From the NCBI RefSeq assembly GCF_008831285.2, contig NC_045148.1:5086001-5146000 (forward strand): a DNA stretch of 60,000 nucleotides. Direction: 5' to 3'. Both the position numbers and the translations under genes were made by a program. This document shows, piece by piece, positions 46,628 to 58,400 of this stretch. This DNA comes from Nymphaea colorata (lineage: Eukaryota > Streptophyta > Magnoliopsida > Nymphaeales > Nymphaeaceae). The number at the start of each line of letters is the position of its first letter. Within the stretch, counting starts at the first letter, position 1. The notes beneath the pieces were generated by a model. The model saw only the letters and a list, made by a program, of their open reading frames with translations. It did no database searches and was not told the DNA's origin.

Positions 46628-48295
46628 AGAGGCGATGGGAGAGAAATTGTGGTTACTTTTTTTATTTTATGTCACTAAAAACCATTGTCGAAAATTTATT
46701 TGAGATGGCCAATTGCTTGGCCACAGTTTAACCTTAAAACACATCTTTTGCAATAGTTTTTAGTGATACAAAATTTAAAAAATATTCGACCTGCAAGAGA
46801 ATTGGCCGACTCATTTCAATTTTCCTATAGATAGGTTCTAGTCAACCCATATTAGAATTTATAGAACAAATGTTGGTGCCTTAGAGATCAACATACGTTC
46901 TTTTTTGTCCAATTCAAGAAAATGACATGATTGATTTCATTAAATTTTGTTAGTAAAAAAAGCAACCTTTTGTTTTTCATTGATTTCCCTTATGTGATTT
47001 GGTAGACAAAAAAAAAACTCTTGATGCTTAACTTTTTTTCCCAAGAGCTAATTGATTTGAAGCATACCAAGCCTATTGAGTTCTGTGGAACTTGTGACTT
47101 TCCACACGTGTATGTGTGTGTAAGGTTGCACATGAGGAGAGTCAAGCTCTAGCTGTGCCAGCTTGAGCTCGAGCTGGACTTGGCTCAGAAAGCTTGAGCT
47201 CGAGCTCAGCTCAAACTCGAGTCAAGCTCCATAGCACAGTCTCGAGCTCAACTCAACAATACATTGTGGAGCTCAATCTCTATTCGTTTAACTCATTTTT
47301 GTTAAATATGACTTGCTTATTTTTCTTATAAGAAAACTTGTTAACTCATTTAACTCATTTAGTAGTTACTCTTTTAACCACTGTTTCATTATATATTCAA
47401 ATAGTCGAGCCAAATAAGTTTAAACTAGTTGAGTTCTGATAACTCAAAACTTAACATGTTTAACATTTCAAGTATTTATTTGAACTCGAGCATGACTAAT
47501 TTGTAAATGAGTTTCATGTCAAGTTTTGATGAGTGAGTTTGAGTCTGCTCAAGATGGCTCAACTCATTGTGCAGCCCTAAGTGTGTGTGTGTGTAGTCTG
47601 TATGCTTTCATATGTAGGCGTGATTGCAAGCATGCATTAATTTTCTTGACACGTTTAACTTCAGTATTAACGCACTGGATGCTTTTTACTTTCACACTGC
47701 ATGTGCACCTATCATATATGCTTTGCTTTGTTTTAAAGCATATGACTAATTTGGTTTATTTCTTGGTGGCAAGTATTGGGAGTCTTGGAAAGAGTGCTAA
47801 TGAAGCTGGAGTGAGGAATGTTCAAGTGAGGAATGTGGTGCTGACAGGGACACTAAACGGGTTGAGAATAAAGGCATGGGCCAGGAGCAGCACTGGGTTT
47901 GCACAAGCCATAGTGTTTGATGGGGCCACTATGAACAATGTGCAGCATCCCATCATCATTGATCAACGCTATTGCCCCCACGATGGGCAAGACTGTTCCG
48001 ATGATCAGGTGCGTACCGTTAATCACATCCTCACATTTTTTTTTTCTGTAACATGCTTCAAAAATTAAAGCTCAATTTTAAATGCATCATGGTACCACTG
48101 CTTCCATTTTGATTGCTTTTGTTTTGGCACAAATTATTGTTTTATGAATCAATTTATAAAACATTTTAAAAGGTGTTCCATGAATCTACCCCGATCTTAG
48201 GGATATATTTTTGGAACAGTTAGACATTATTCTCATGATATATGGTTGGACAATACCCAACAAAGAACATAGTATCCAACTTAGCACACACTCAT

Positions 48296-48330
<35 letters not shown>

Positions 48331-49963
48331 GAGTGAGTGAATGATGACTCTAACTTCCAAAATCACCCAACCATCTAACCAGGAAAGAGGGGACGGACTA
48401 ACTAGATGACAAACATGTCATGACCTTCTTCTCCTTGTTTTTCTCTTAAACATCTATCATGATAGACTGAACAATCTTGTTAGATGGTTGGGTGGCTCTG
48501 AAAAGCCATATCATTCAAATTTCCTTATGTAATCCATAATGAGTATCTTCTGAAATTGTTTTCCAAGAAAGCAAAAAGTGTGTACTCTCCACGGCCACCC
48601 CCCCAAACCTGCAACAGAATTTTCTTTTTAATGTTAATTTACTTAGGGTAAGCCAACTTCTAATCGAATGATATACCTTTATGCTTTAGGGTTTAAGGTT
48701 CTGCATTGCTTCCAGACTTAAATGAACCTATGATTTTCTCCCACAGAGTTGCTTCACAAGAATTCAATGCATGGCCTTGTGAGGGGCATTTCCCTTTTTC
48801 CATCCTTATGGGTGTTTTTCTTCCATTTAAGTGTATTTAATCTTTTTCTTGAAAAATAACTTTTTAATTTCCTACTATCATTATATGGTTGACCTTTTTT
48901 TTCTAAGTTCTCGGCATTTTTAGTCTTTTGACCCCAATCATTGGCTTGAATATGAGGCCTGTTTTCATATCTCACTTTTTATGAAATAAACACGAAAATA
49001 TCTATTCTTTGTGGATTTTTGAAAGCGAAAATAATAGAAAAGAAATAACTATAAAGGTCCCAAAACATTTTTGAACATTTTGGATGTCTTATGAAATTTT
49101 AGAAACAACAAAAACATGCCTAATATTTCAATTTTGTCAAGAACACACCTAAATTTCTTCAGCAGTAATAAAAAACACATCCATCAGTTTAATTGTTGCA
49201 TTAAAGTTAAATTGTTTAAGGCTTCAGAATGCTTACAATATCCTCAAATTAGGTTGCCCTCTGTTCTTTATTAAGTTTCGTGTTCTGCTTTTTTTCCAAC
49301 ATAGTCCTCGACTCCTCGACTTACCAACATTGAAGTAAATAACTAATCCTTTACTTCATGATCCCCTTGTCCATGATTCAAAGTTCCAAACATCATCAAA
49401 TTAAGCAAAAGAATGGTAAGATTCATTTCAATCTCTTTTATTTGATTTAGTTTCTAATGGGAAAAGTGCTTGAGCAGCATGTACTCTGATGCTTTATGGG
49501 CACTAGTTAGGGCCATGGCTATTTAGAACTCAGTTGCTTTCTAGATCACAACCAAAACTTCGATTGTAACGGTCTTTTAATGACTTGATATTTTTCCAGG
49601 ATTGATATGACAAAATCCTTTTTCTTTTTAATCTTCTGCAAGACCTTTCCTACGGGAGAAGAGCTAAAAATGAAGAGATCATTCATGATTATGACTGACT
49701 ATACGCTTTTGCAGGATTCTGGAGTAAAGATATCACATGTTACATACACAAATATCAGTGGGACTTCAGCAACTGATATAGCAGTTGAACTCAAGTGCAG
49801 TGCTAGCAGTTGGTGCCAAGGGATCAACATGGCAGATGTGCAGTTGACATATAATGGCCAGCCCTCCACAGCCTTATGCCAGAATGCAGTTGGGACTGCC
49901 AGTGGCATGATGCTGCCACCAAGCTGTCTGCAGTCTTTAGATACCTTAAACGTATTACATTGA
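43130..49963 (+). CDS. Polygalacturonase (GH28, exo-polygalacturonase-like), four exons
   Basis: Predicted secreted pectinase of 408 residues and paralogue of the gene at 17578-20748. Exons: 43130-43582, 44027-44316, 47774-48008, 49715-49963 (stop TGA). Intron positions and phases (0, 2, 0) equal those of the paralogue, and exon 2 has the same 290-bp length. The ATG at 43130 gives a signal peptide of about 25 residues ([13 protein letters not shown] core), then [11 protein letters not shown]28 signatures: SPNTDG (Asp201), GDDC (Asp222/Asp223), GPGHG (His245) and RIK (Arg279, Lys281). The donor of intron 2 (gtgcac) and its acceptor (ggcaag) are weaker than usual but keep the frame and the conserved GHGIS-IGSLGK junction. 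Introns are 444, 3457 and 1706 bp, swollen by repeats. No frame damage. Confidence 0.9.
44390..44473. repeat. (AC)n-(AT)n microsatellite
   Basis: A short AC start, then about 38 AT units with one ctat interruption at about 44447. Confidence 0.95.
46442..46552. repeat. (AC)n-(AT)n microsatellite
   Basis: Two AC runs separated by gtgc, followed by about 28 uninterrupted AT units. Confidence 0.95.
46588..46624. repeat. (TA)n microsatellite
   Basis: About 18 TA units, ended by gggagagg. Confidence 0.95.
47121..47580. mobile_element. Non-autonomous hAT-like element in intron 2
   Basis: Left end taaggttgcacatgag and, reversed, right end ttagggctgcacaatgag are imperfect inverted repeats. The insertion is flanked by GT repeats (tgtgtgtg before, gtgtgtgt after), consistent with an 8-bp hAT target duplication though not diagnostic in a repeat. 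The interior is full of gagctcgagct-type self-complementary text (47150-47250). No coding capacity. Confidence 0.6.
48296..48330. repeat. (AT)n microsatellite in intron 3
   Basis: About 17 AT units with one aaat interruption, in the 1706-bp third intron of the second polygalacturonase. Confidence 0.9.
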
Positions 49964-50328
49964 CGGTTTAGGACTCACTGGCCGCTGCCTTCCAAGTTAA
50001 CATGACGAATTTATCTTGTAATCAATGTCACATGGCCGCGGTGTGCAGAAATTTCAAAGAAACATGGTTGCAGGTGCAGCGAGAGAGTGTGTATGTATAT
50101 ATAATGCAAAGTCATGTCCTAGATTCCAAAATCTGTAGCATTCTATTTCTTCCATATAATATACTTTTTTCTGAAGTTTGATTTCAGATTTTTACAATCT
50201 TACTCATAATATAAGTAGGCATGAAATAAGTAGTTGTTATATATCTAGTATTATAAATTTATAATTGTATACATGTACAACTTATATTACATATAACATA
50301 TATAAGGCATGCAAAGAACTTATAAGCA

Positions 50329-50412
<84 letters not shown>

Positions 50413-51400
50413 AAAACTTATGCAATTAATACATATAAGAAATCATGTTCCCATATTAGGAAAACTTATGAATAACAACAGCATATACGGCCATATGGCA
50501 TATACAATATAAGAATTTATGAGCAGTACATAATATCTAGTATTATGCTGCAAAAGTATTTAGTAAAATATTAAAAACAGTATAGTATATGCAGGAAAAC
50601 TACAAAAACTGAAAAACATAATCATCATTTATCAAAAAACAAAAATTAAATGACAAAAATTACTTCAATGCAGTTTGGCTGCACCAGATTTATGTTGACC
50701 ACGCCTAATGCCACGTTGAAGGCGCACCCGCACCCCTAGCCACAACCAAGTCGTCGGGTGCTTTTGCTGTTTTGGTGAGGTACATAGCATGTAATACTAG
50801 ATTTTTTATAGGCTTTTGTATGAACAAAAACTTCAAAAGGCACCATATAGCATGAATAGTGCGAAGGTAAACCTAGGGCAAAGAACTCCCACCTGTAGTA
50901 GAAATCATGTATTAATTGCAGGCTAAACTTCTCGTTTAACCATGGCACCCACATTAATTTCTTTGATATGTCTTACCACGGCCTATGTGTTTTCATAGAG
51001 TTATTATATTTTTAATTCAATCTATCTAATTCACCAGGGTCTTGGCGATCCCAAGAGAAAGTTTTATCCCAAGAGAAAGTTTTACTACTCTATGAGATAC
51101 GTGGTTTTGGATTCATTTTCTGATCAGACATTGTCTGCAATAATGTGCATCTCAAATATTCCATGAATTGTTATTCGAGCAGATGTTGGAATGCTGAAAT
51201 CTCTACCATGTGACTTGAGAAAAGTGAAGCACCAAAGAATGATGAGTCAGCTAAAGAAATATGGAAATTAAATAATTTAATGTTGCTTGAATTTTATCAG
51301 TTGCGTCGATATTTATCAGTATAAGATGGAAAATCAAAGTCTTAGTGAGTGTAAGGGAAAAACAAAAGGCAACATGTAGGATGAACTTGGTTCCCACTCT
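49964..51400. other. 3' flank of the second polygalacturonase and unassigned AT-rich DNA
   Basis: No gene found. 50331-50409 is a long (AT)n tract surrounded by very AT-rich sequence with repeated 'catatac/gcatata' phrases (50210-50560). Possible poly-A signals are scattered after 50100. Confidence 0.5.
50331..50409. repeat. (AT)n microsatellite, about 39 units
   Basis: The longest uninterrupted AT run in the window. Confidence 0.95.
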
Positions 51401-51520
51401 CACTACCAGAAATATTCCTCTTGTTGTTGGCACTAAAAAACCTCAGTAAAGAGGAGGAATTTTCACTAAAACTTTTACTGATGTGACTTTTGGCACATTG
51501 AAAAATATAAGTAAAGGTTA
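51401..51520. mobile_element. Possible CACTA-like terminus
   Basis: cactaccagaaatattcctc followed by ggcactaaaaaacctcagtaaag and ggcacattgaaaaatataagtaaagg. A CACTAC start plus a repeated subterminal motif is the pattern of CACTA ends. No opposite end was found. Confidence 0.35.
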
Positions 51521-52146
51521 TATGTCATTGATACTTCACTGATAAAATGTGCACACATCACTGGATGCCAACTTCATTAATGGCACTAAAGAAGGGTCAG
51601 AAATGCTTGAGAAAAACATCATAGAGACTGTATGCCAATAGACTAAATAAAAGAGGCATCCGTTAAATGCAATCAACAGTTGTGTGCATATTGCATCAAT
51701 TAATATCCTCAATATGACGCATCTTTCATGTCGAAAGAACATAAACTCTAGTGATGTCTGCACTGCATCAGAGAAGGTGTTGATGAAGGAACAAAATCTG
51801 TGTGTATCCATTAGATAAGGTGAGGAAACCGAGGCATTGCTGATACTAAAATGGAAGGCGATATTTGTGGCAAGAGATGCCAATGTAGCAATCTCATTAG
51901 ACCTAGTGATATCAAAACAAAAGGAAATACAATCCAAAACTGTAACGAGTTTGCCTTATCCTGCTGTAGCGTCAATAGCAAGTAAGTAAGTCGTGGTGAA
52001 TTGATAAAACTGCACATTCTTCGAATTGTATCAAGTGACAGAGAGAATAGTGAAACTTGAGAGAGCATCATCTCCTCCAAGGAAATAGGCACCATTGCCG
52101 AACCTTATTAAACTATGTACATGACCTCTCTTTATTATTTTCTTGC
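51520..52146 (+). other. Stretch ending at a copia primer site; may include a 5' LTR
   Basis: No coding was recognised. It ends in ...ttttcttgca directly before a tRNA-Met-type primer site (52147), so its right part should be the 5' LTR of the copia remnant downstream. The LTR start could not be placed because no second LTR is seen. Confidence 0.45.
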
Positions 52147-53260
52147 ATGGTATAAGAGCACCACATGAGAGATTGCAGCAGCTGCTATGGCCACTTCTTC
52201 ATCTTCATTGTCTTCAACTCTTCATCAACCACTGCATCAATCTCCTCCAATGGGTATACATGTTTCTCAGACCCAATTGCAGTCTCCTAACATTCTCTAG
52301 CACTTTTTTTAATGAAGTTGAATGGAGAAAATTAGTTATTGTGGAAATCTCAGTTTAGTCTAATAGTCATCATTTACGATCTCATGGAAATGGCTGACGA
52401 CAGTACTCCTATCCTGCCCAAAACCGTAGACAGGCAAAACCAACCTTGAATATATAGAATGGCTTAGGCAAGATCAATTCTTGGTTGATGCTCTCTTCTA
52501 TCACTGAAAATGTGCACAGCCAAATCATTGGCCTGACAATTGCTCGCTACATCTAGCAAGCATTAAAGCTGTCATACGCTGCACATTCTCACTCACGAGT
52601 AATGCAACTTTGGTCTGAGTTTCAAGATCTTGGAAAATGCCACAGAACCATAGATGAGTATGTTCAACATGCTAAGGCACTGGCACATCAATTGACTGTT
52701 GCCTCAAATCCTGTGAAAGATGAGGATATTGCCATGCAAATTCTAAGAGGGCTACCTTGACAGTACATGGCTTTTTGTACCTCCAACTGAGACTCGACCA
52801 GCTCTGATGTCTCCCTTTGAACTTCATAATCTCTTTTTCATTTAAAAGGCTCACTTTGGTGAAACCGAGGATGCTGGTGAGTTTTTCACAGCCAGTACTT
52901 CTATGAAATCTGTGGAAAAGGGCAATCCTTTCAAAACGACAATCGGTCAAATCAAAATTACAAGAGAACAAAGAACAAAAAAATTGGAATAAGGGGTTCG
53001 GCAAAATAATAGTGAAAGACCAATGTGTCAAATATGTGAAAAAGTTGGGAACTCTGCTAAAACTTGCTATAGGTAAACAAATTTATTGAAGAAAGAAACT
53101 AAAGATGTTGGGGTGCAAGCCTATGTTTCTACCACCGCCTCTAATTCCAGTGATGAAGAAGATGAGATGTGGCACCCAAACTCAGGAGTGAGTCACCATG
53201 TCACCAGTGACTTGTACAACTTATCCATCTACTCTCCATATCATGGAAGTGGCACCAAGA
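52147..53260 (+). mobile_element. Front part of a third, degenerate Ty1/copia element
   Basis: tggtataagagc (52147-52158) is a primer site for initiator tRNA-Met with one change. A gag follows from ATG 52187: MATSSSSLSSTLHQPL start, then SRVMQLWSEFQDLGK, DEYVQHAKALAHQL and MQILRGLP (52600-52760), and a zinc knuckle CQICEKVGNSAKTC (about 53020-53070). Protease text (MWHPNSGVSHHVTSDL) lies at 53167-53215. Several stops and shifts are present. Integrase, polymerase and a 3' LTR are missing; the element ends in or near the LINE remnant. Confidence 0.75.
52187..53215 (+). pseudogene. copia gag-protease remnant
   Basis: Carries the UBN2 capsid pattern, a CX2CX4HX4C knuckle and the protease SG(V)SHHVTSDL motif (normally DSGATHHV; the catalytic Asp is replaced by Asn in PNSG). 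Frames are broken at 52358, near 52550 and at about 53080. The family is the same broad UBN2-gag copia type as the element at 646-7991. Confidence 0.75.
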
Positions 53261-53399
53261 AAATTGGTTGTTCTCCCTTCACCCACTTTCATTGCAACAA
53301 ATGGCTGACTTCCTCCCAACCCCATATACGACTTCCATGCATATTAATTGCTATCTTTGGATTTATGAGTTTGTAGACTCTTTTTTCAAATATATTTTC

Positions 53400-53904
53400 T
53401 ATACACAAACTCTGGCCACATGGAAGGAGCAAGTCTAGCACTCATTGCCATGAAAATCGTGAGTTTGATTCAACAAATGTACATTGAGAAGACATGCTCC
53501 TCCCTTCTCAATTGAACTACACATTACACTTAACTAATGAGACTTATCACATCCTCCCAATGATCCCAAATGAAATTATTGAAGTCTCTCTATATCAACT
53601 CACTGACACCTACTGGAAGCTTAAAATTACTCATCCAGTAACCAACCAACTAGTGTATAACATGTCTCACTAACATATTCTTCTTGCTGCTGAAAGCAAT
53701 TTCCCCTTCCACCTCACAAGCCTTTGAGATACTTTAACAATCAATTTATCACAATATCTTCTCAACATTTCCTTGAGAGAAGGGACAAATTCAAATAACA
53801 TATAGGTAACTCACCTTTAACCCACCCCAACATGTTCACAAGCTCATCACAAACTCTCTACTCAACATGGAAGGAAACCACTATTGACTTATGTTCATTT
53901 ATCC
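53400..53904 (-). mobile_element. LINE remnant, part 1 (downstream part on - strand)
   Basis: Read together with 59539-60000, with the copia element between them removed, the - strand sequence gives the thumb region of a LINE reverse transcriptase. A QWINEHKS-like motif spans the insertion point. Left of about 53700 the reading fades. The left border is uncertain and could be nearer 53700. Confidence 0.5.
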
Positions 53905-54099
53905 TGTTGCAATCGTGAGTCTTGGAGAGAAAAAAAAGTCTTTTTTACGTTAACCCTAATCTCCCTTATAAAAGAGATTAGGGTAGAAAAGGGATTTATA
54001 GATTACATCAATGAAAAATAAAGAAAATATTAAAGAGGTCTTATAACTCTTTAATATTACGAAGAGCCATCTAAAAACATAAACTCTTCTAATTCAACA
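53905..54099 (-). repeat. 3' LTR of the copia element (195 bp)
   Basis: Bounded by TGTTG..CA and followed on its right by ctccccctcaagctgg, which reversed is the polypurine tract. It holds ttataaaagagatta; reversed, this includes a TTTTATAAG promoter-like motif. Confidence 0.92.
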
Positions 54100-54116
54100 C
54101 TCCCCCTCAAGCTGGA
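54100..54116 (-). other. Polypurine tract of the copia element
   Basis: Reverse complement ccagcttgagggggag lies directly before the 3' LTR and would prime plus-strand DNA synthesis. Confidence 0.8.
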
Positions 54117-54694
54117 GCATACATATTAAACATGCTCAGCTTGTCACAACATCTAGAGAAATCACCAATAGGAAGAGCTTTGGTGAAGATATCTGCAGCT
54201 TGATCTTTTGAATGAACATGAATAGTGGCAATGGTTCCTACTTGAACAAGATCCCGAATGTAATGGCAGTCCACTTCAATATGTTTAGTTCTTTCATGAA
54301 AAACTGGATTGTTTGCAATGTATGTGGCTGCTTGATTGTCACAATACATCTTCATAGGAAGCGGAATCGACATATTTAGGCTAGATAGCATGGATCTAGC
54401 CCAAGTCATTTCTGCTACTGTTTGAGCCATAACTTTACATTCGGATTCTGCACTAGATCTTGACACCACACCTTGTTTTTTGCTTCTCCACGATATAAGG
54501 TTGTCTCCCACAAATATACAGAATCCTGTGGTAGATTTCCTGTCTCCAACTGAGCCAACATAGTCAGCATCACTATAAGCTTCCACTTCTAGGGTCTTGC
54601 CTTTTTTGAACAAAAGGCCTTTACCAGGAGACGATTTCAGATATTTGTCTACCATCAAAACAGCATCCCAATGAATTTTTCTAGGTTTTTCCAT
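54107..54694 (-). pseudogene. copia RNase H domain
   Basis: One open frame of 195 codons. It begins inside the end of the polymerase (EKPRKIHWDAV) and carries EAYSDADYVGSVGDRKSTTG, SAESECKVMAQ, YCDNQAATYIANNPVFHERTKHIE and AADIFTKALP, the full copia RNase H set with D-E-D residues visible. It lacks its own start context and is separated from the polymerase frame by a stop and frameshift at about 54695-54710, so it is a fragment of the former polyprotein. Confidence 0.85.
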
Positions 54695-54702
54695 AAATTA
54701 AC

Positions 54703-55600
54703 TTAGCTTCCCACTGCAAAACTAATGTCTGGTCTGGTCACAGTAACATAGAGGAGTTTTCCAATAAGGGATCTATATGATCGAGAATCCACTAATTCTC
54801 CTTGGTCATCATGAAGATGTATGCGTGGATTCATAGATAGATTAGCCGGTTTAGCTCTTAGCATCCCAGTGTCCTGTAATAAATCAAGAACATACTTCCA
54901 TTGAGAGAGAACGACACCATCCCGATTGCGAGCAACCTCTATTTCCAAGAAATAACGCAGTGGACCAAGATCTTTCGTCACAAAGTGTCTTTGAAGGAAC
55001 AACTTTGCATCAAAAATTTCTTGATCGGAGTCACCTGTCAGGATAATATCATCAACATAAACCACTAGAACGGTTATACTCCTGGAAGTCTTCTTGATAA
55101 ACAGAGAATGATCAAGAAAAGATCTCGCAAAGCCACACTTTGAGACTACCTCTGAGAACTTGTGAAACCACGCACGAGGACTCTGCTTGAGTCCATAAAT
55201 GGCTTTCTTCAGTTTGCACACTTTTCCACACTTCCCCTATCGTTCAAACCCTGGTGGTTGTTACATATAGACGGTATCATCAAGATCACTATATAAAAAG
55301 GCATTTTTGACATCAAGCTGATACATGTGCCAGTCATGGTGTACAGCCACTGAAATGATAAGACGAATGGTTTCCAACCGAGCAACTGGAGAGAATGTCT
55401 CAAAGAAATCCACCCCCTAAGTCTGTGTGTAGCCCTTAACAACCAATCGAGCTTTGTATCATTCCATAAAACCATCAAAATTATATTTCACTGTGAATAC
55501 TCACTTAGATCCAACAATGTCACAATCAAGAGGAGGATCAACAAGTTCCCAGGTGCCTCACTGAACTAATGCATCCATCTCATCTTGCATAGCCTGTCTC
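54703..55600 (-). pseudogene. copia reverse transcriptase, broken
   Basis: The C-terminal half is an open frame (55221-54703) with KKAIYGLKQSPRAWF and the intact catalytic VVYVDDIILTGD box, ending RPDISFAV. The N-terminal half (55222-55520) reads in the same domain order (YKARLVVKGYTQT, FFETFSPVARLETIR, QLDVKNAFLY) but is cut by at least four stops. Each is explainable by one C-to-T or G-to-A change (e.g. in place of the Arg of ME(R)YKARL). Confidence 0.85.
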
Positions 55601-55602
55601 CA

Positions 55603-56979
55603 CTAGGTATCTAATAAAGTCTGCTGATGACACTTACGAACTGTATGAGTAGTCAGAGCTTGAATAAATTGTTGCATACTTTTACCCACACCGTTAGTAG
55701 AAACAAAATGAGATATAAGATGCAGAGTACATTTTCGCTTGTCTTTGCGAAGAGTAATAGGTAAGACTTGACAAGGAACAAACGGACTAAGGCTACTCAC
55801 TTCAGATGAACTTACCTCCTGAGAAGCGGTTGGTGAAGAATCATGAGAAGGGTCCTGTCGATGTCTGTAGACTAGCAAAGGATCATGAAACTTGGACACT
55901 ACAGCTGAAGAATCTTTAAAAGGAGATTCAACAGGGAATGACTCTAAAGGAATAGGAGGAATTAGTAGTGGGTCTGGTGACCGTGGCATTTCAGTAGGGA
56001 TAGGAGTGGAGCTATAATAAGGTTGAGACTCAAAAAATGTGACATCCGCACTGATATACTCTTTTTGAGTCAAGGGATCAAAGCATTTGTAGCCCTTATG
56101 GTTTCTGGAGTAGCCAATAAAGATACATTTAATGGCTTGGACCCCCAATTTATCACATGTGGGTCCAAGTATGTGAACAAAGCATGTGCAACCAAATACT
56201 TTGGGAGTTACTGAAAATAAGGGTCTTTGTTGGTGCACAAGTTTAATGGGAACCTGGTTGTCAACGGAGTATGAGGGTAAACGATTGGTCAAGTAACAAG
56301 CAGTGAGAATGCCATCTCCCAAAAAATATATAGGTAGATTAGTATGAAGCATAAGGGAACGAGCCACATTTAAAAGTTGAAAATGTTTTCGCTCAGCTAT
56401 TCCATTTTGCTGGGAGGTATGGGGACATGTAAAATGAGTAGAAATGCTATTATCAGAGTAAAACTTCATTAAGGTAGATGCCTTGAACCCAAGAACATTA
56501 TCAATGCGAATGCTTTTAACAAGAATGTCAAACTGGGTCTTTATTTCAATAATAAGGTTTTTGAGAGTACATATGACTGCAGACCTTTCCTTCAAAAGGA
56601 AAACCCAAGTGACTCGAGAATAATCATCAACAATGACAAGAAAATAACAAAATCTTGACCTACTAGCAACTCTGCTAGGACCCCACACATCAACATGAAG
56701 AAGATCAAATAGTCCATGACTGGACAGACTAAGACTCGATGAATAACTGCTACGGGTGTGTTTGTCAAGTTTACAGGTTTCACAATGGAACGACTTTAGT
56801 ACTGATAAATGTGGAAGAAAATGACGGAGCTTGGAGCCAGATGGATGACCAAGTTTGAGATGCCACTGGAAGGAGGAGGACAATGAGGTGATCGATGACG
56901 CTGCAATACCCACTGGATCTAACAGGAAGTAGATGCCCCCTTTCTCATAGCCTCCATCAATCGTCTTCCCAGTTTGCAA
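55603..56979 (-). pseudogene. copia integrase
   Basis: A long open frame (458 codons). The zinc-binding WHLKLGHPS..HCETCKLDKH pattern is near residues 40-80. The catalytic core has LLHVDVWGPS, then VKSIRIDN and the ERKHFQLLNVARSL segment containing the final Glu. The C-terminal part holds VFGCTCFVH, KCIFIGYS..KGYKCFDP and DVTFFE motifs. It integrates the cDNA copy into the host chromosome. The frame has no ATG start and is separated from protease by one TAG stop at about 56983. Confidence 0.88.
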
Positions 56980-56982
56980 GTC

Positions 56983-57534
56983 CTAAAATGAACATAAACT
57001 AGAGTCAAACGTAACACGACAATGTAAATCATTAATCAATTGTCCAACTGATAACAGATTTGTGGGAAACTTAAGAGCATATAACACATTGGGAATAGAC
57101 ATAGACTGAGAAATCTCGATATCTCCATAACCTATAATAGGTGACCATCTACCATCTGCAAGTCTCACATGACGTGTCTGAGGTAATGAGTGTAGCATAG
57201 TAAACATAGAAGGTTTACTACAAAAGTGCCTCAATGCCCCTGAATCAATAATCCAAGTAGTACCTGTATCATGTGGGATATTATCAACGGATATAGCGCT
57301 ATCGATCATGACTATGGAGGCCGACGACTGAGTAGATCTGTGTGCTAGGAAGTCCTCATACTCTGACTTGTTAATACTCACAGTCACTGTCTCAGGATGA
57401 GAAGAAGATAAGGACCCGTCTATAACTGATGACACTGCCTGGACAGATCCAATAGAAGACAGTAAAGAGTTCTTGCCCTGCTTAGGTGTAACATTTCTTC
57501 CTAGGGAAGTAGCGGAAGGACGACCATGTTTATC
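56983..57534 (-). pseudogene. copia protease region
   Basis: Open frame 57435-56983 with WIIDSGALRHFCSKPSMF, the aspartic protease active site (DSGA), followed by VRLADGRWSPIIGYGDI and LPNVLYALKFPTNLLSVGQL-type text. It continues the gag frame without a shift. A TGA in the knuckle region (57535) and a TAG (56983) are the only breaks. Confidence 0.85.
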
Positions 57535-58227
57535 TCAATATTTGTCTTCCAAATGTCCTATTTTCCCACAATAGGTGCACTGAAATCTCCTCTGACCTCC
57601 TCTTAACCCTCGACTTATGTCTCTCCCCCTGAATGAACTGCGTCCACGACCTCCTGAGGCTACCAAGGTAGAGGCATGGATATCACTAGAGGGCGGAGAA
57701 AGGGTCACAGCAAGGCGGCTGAGTCTTTTGTAGGCTTCAAATAGGTCGGGGATTTCTGCTCCAGTCAACATTTGTGCCTTTGCTACTGCATATTCAGGAG
57801 AGAGACCCTCCAGAAACTTCACAACCATAGTCTGTTCATCATGAGTCTTATGGCATGTTGGACATGGGGAACGTAAAGCTTTAAGTCTTTCATAGATCGA
57901 CTTGAGGAAAGCGAAATATTGAGCAAGACTTTGGTCACCCTGTTGCAAATTAAGTAATTCCTCCTCCACCTGCAATATCTTGCTTACATTCTTGTCATTC
58001 GAGTAAGTTTGTTTCAAAAACTCCCACATTTGTTTGGCAGAGGTATAGAATACAATAGTAGAAGTAATCTGTGATTGCACGCTATTCATGATCCAAGACA
58101 TGATAATATTGTTATCTTCATTCCATGAAACATACTTCCCACTCTTTTCCACAGGCTCATCTTTTTCTATAACATGCTCATTCCGATGTCTAATCATAGA
58201 CATCATAAACACACGAGACAGACTCAT
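57535..58227 (-). pseudogene. copia gag (UBN2 capsid and zinc knuckle)
   Basis: Frame of 230 codons, ATG at 58227. UBN2 domain: MWEFLKQTYSNDKNVSKILQVEEEL, LAQYFAFLKSIYERL, VKFLEGLSPEYAVAKAQML. A glycine/arginine-rich linker (RGRSSFRGRDISRGLRGGQRR) precedes the knuckle CTYCGKIGHLEDK, whose last cysteine is now Tyr, followed at once by TGA. Gag would form the element's particles. Two adjacent G-to-A changes explain both the lost cysteine and the stop. Confidence 0.88.
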
Positions 58228-58350
58228 CTAACTTTACAGTAGAACCATAAGAGAATGGATTTCCTCCACTTTTAACTTCATGAGAGAAATCAGTTTTGGG
58301 ATTTCCAACCATCACAAAACTGTCAACAAGAGATCAACCACCAGCAGCCC

Positions 58351-58400
<50 letters not shown>

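Larger units (their letters stand above)
44317..47773 (+). other. Intron 2 of the second polygalacturonase, repeat-filled
   Basis: This 3457-bp intron is three times longer than its counterpart in the first gene. It contains a (TA)n block (44390-44473), a moderately GC-rich unassigned island (44690-44910), a (CA)n-(TA)n block (46442-46552), a second (TA)n block (46588-46624) and an hAT-like MITE (47121-47580). No exon-like sequence conserved with GH28 was found in it. Confidence 0.75.

Noticed and set aside
46304-46731. Open frames through (CA)n/(TA)n tracts, also at 22735-22995, 44214-44490 and 4531-4800
   Set aside because: They consist of tyrosine/isoleucine or histidine/threonine repeats from microsatellites; low-complexity artefacts.
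51536-51937. 133-residue open frame on the - strand upstream of the third copia gag
   Set aside because: No motif recognised, no promoter or start context, and it lies where an LTR is expected.
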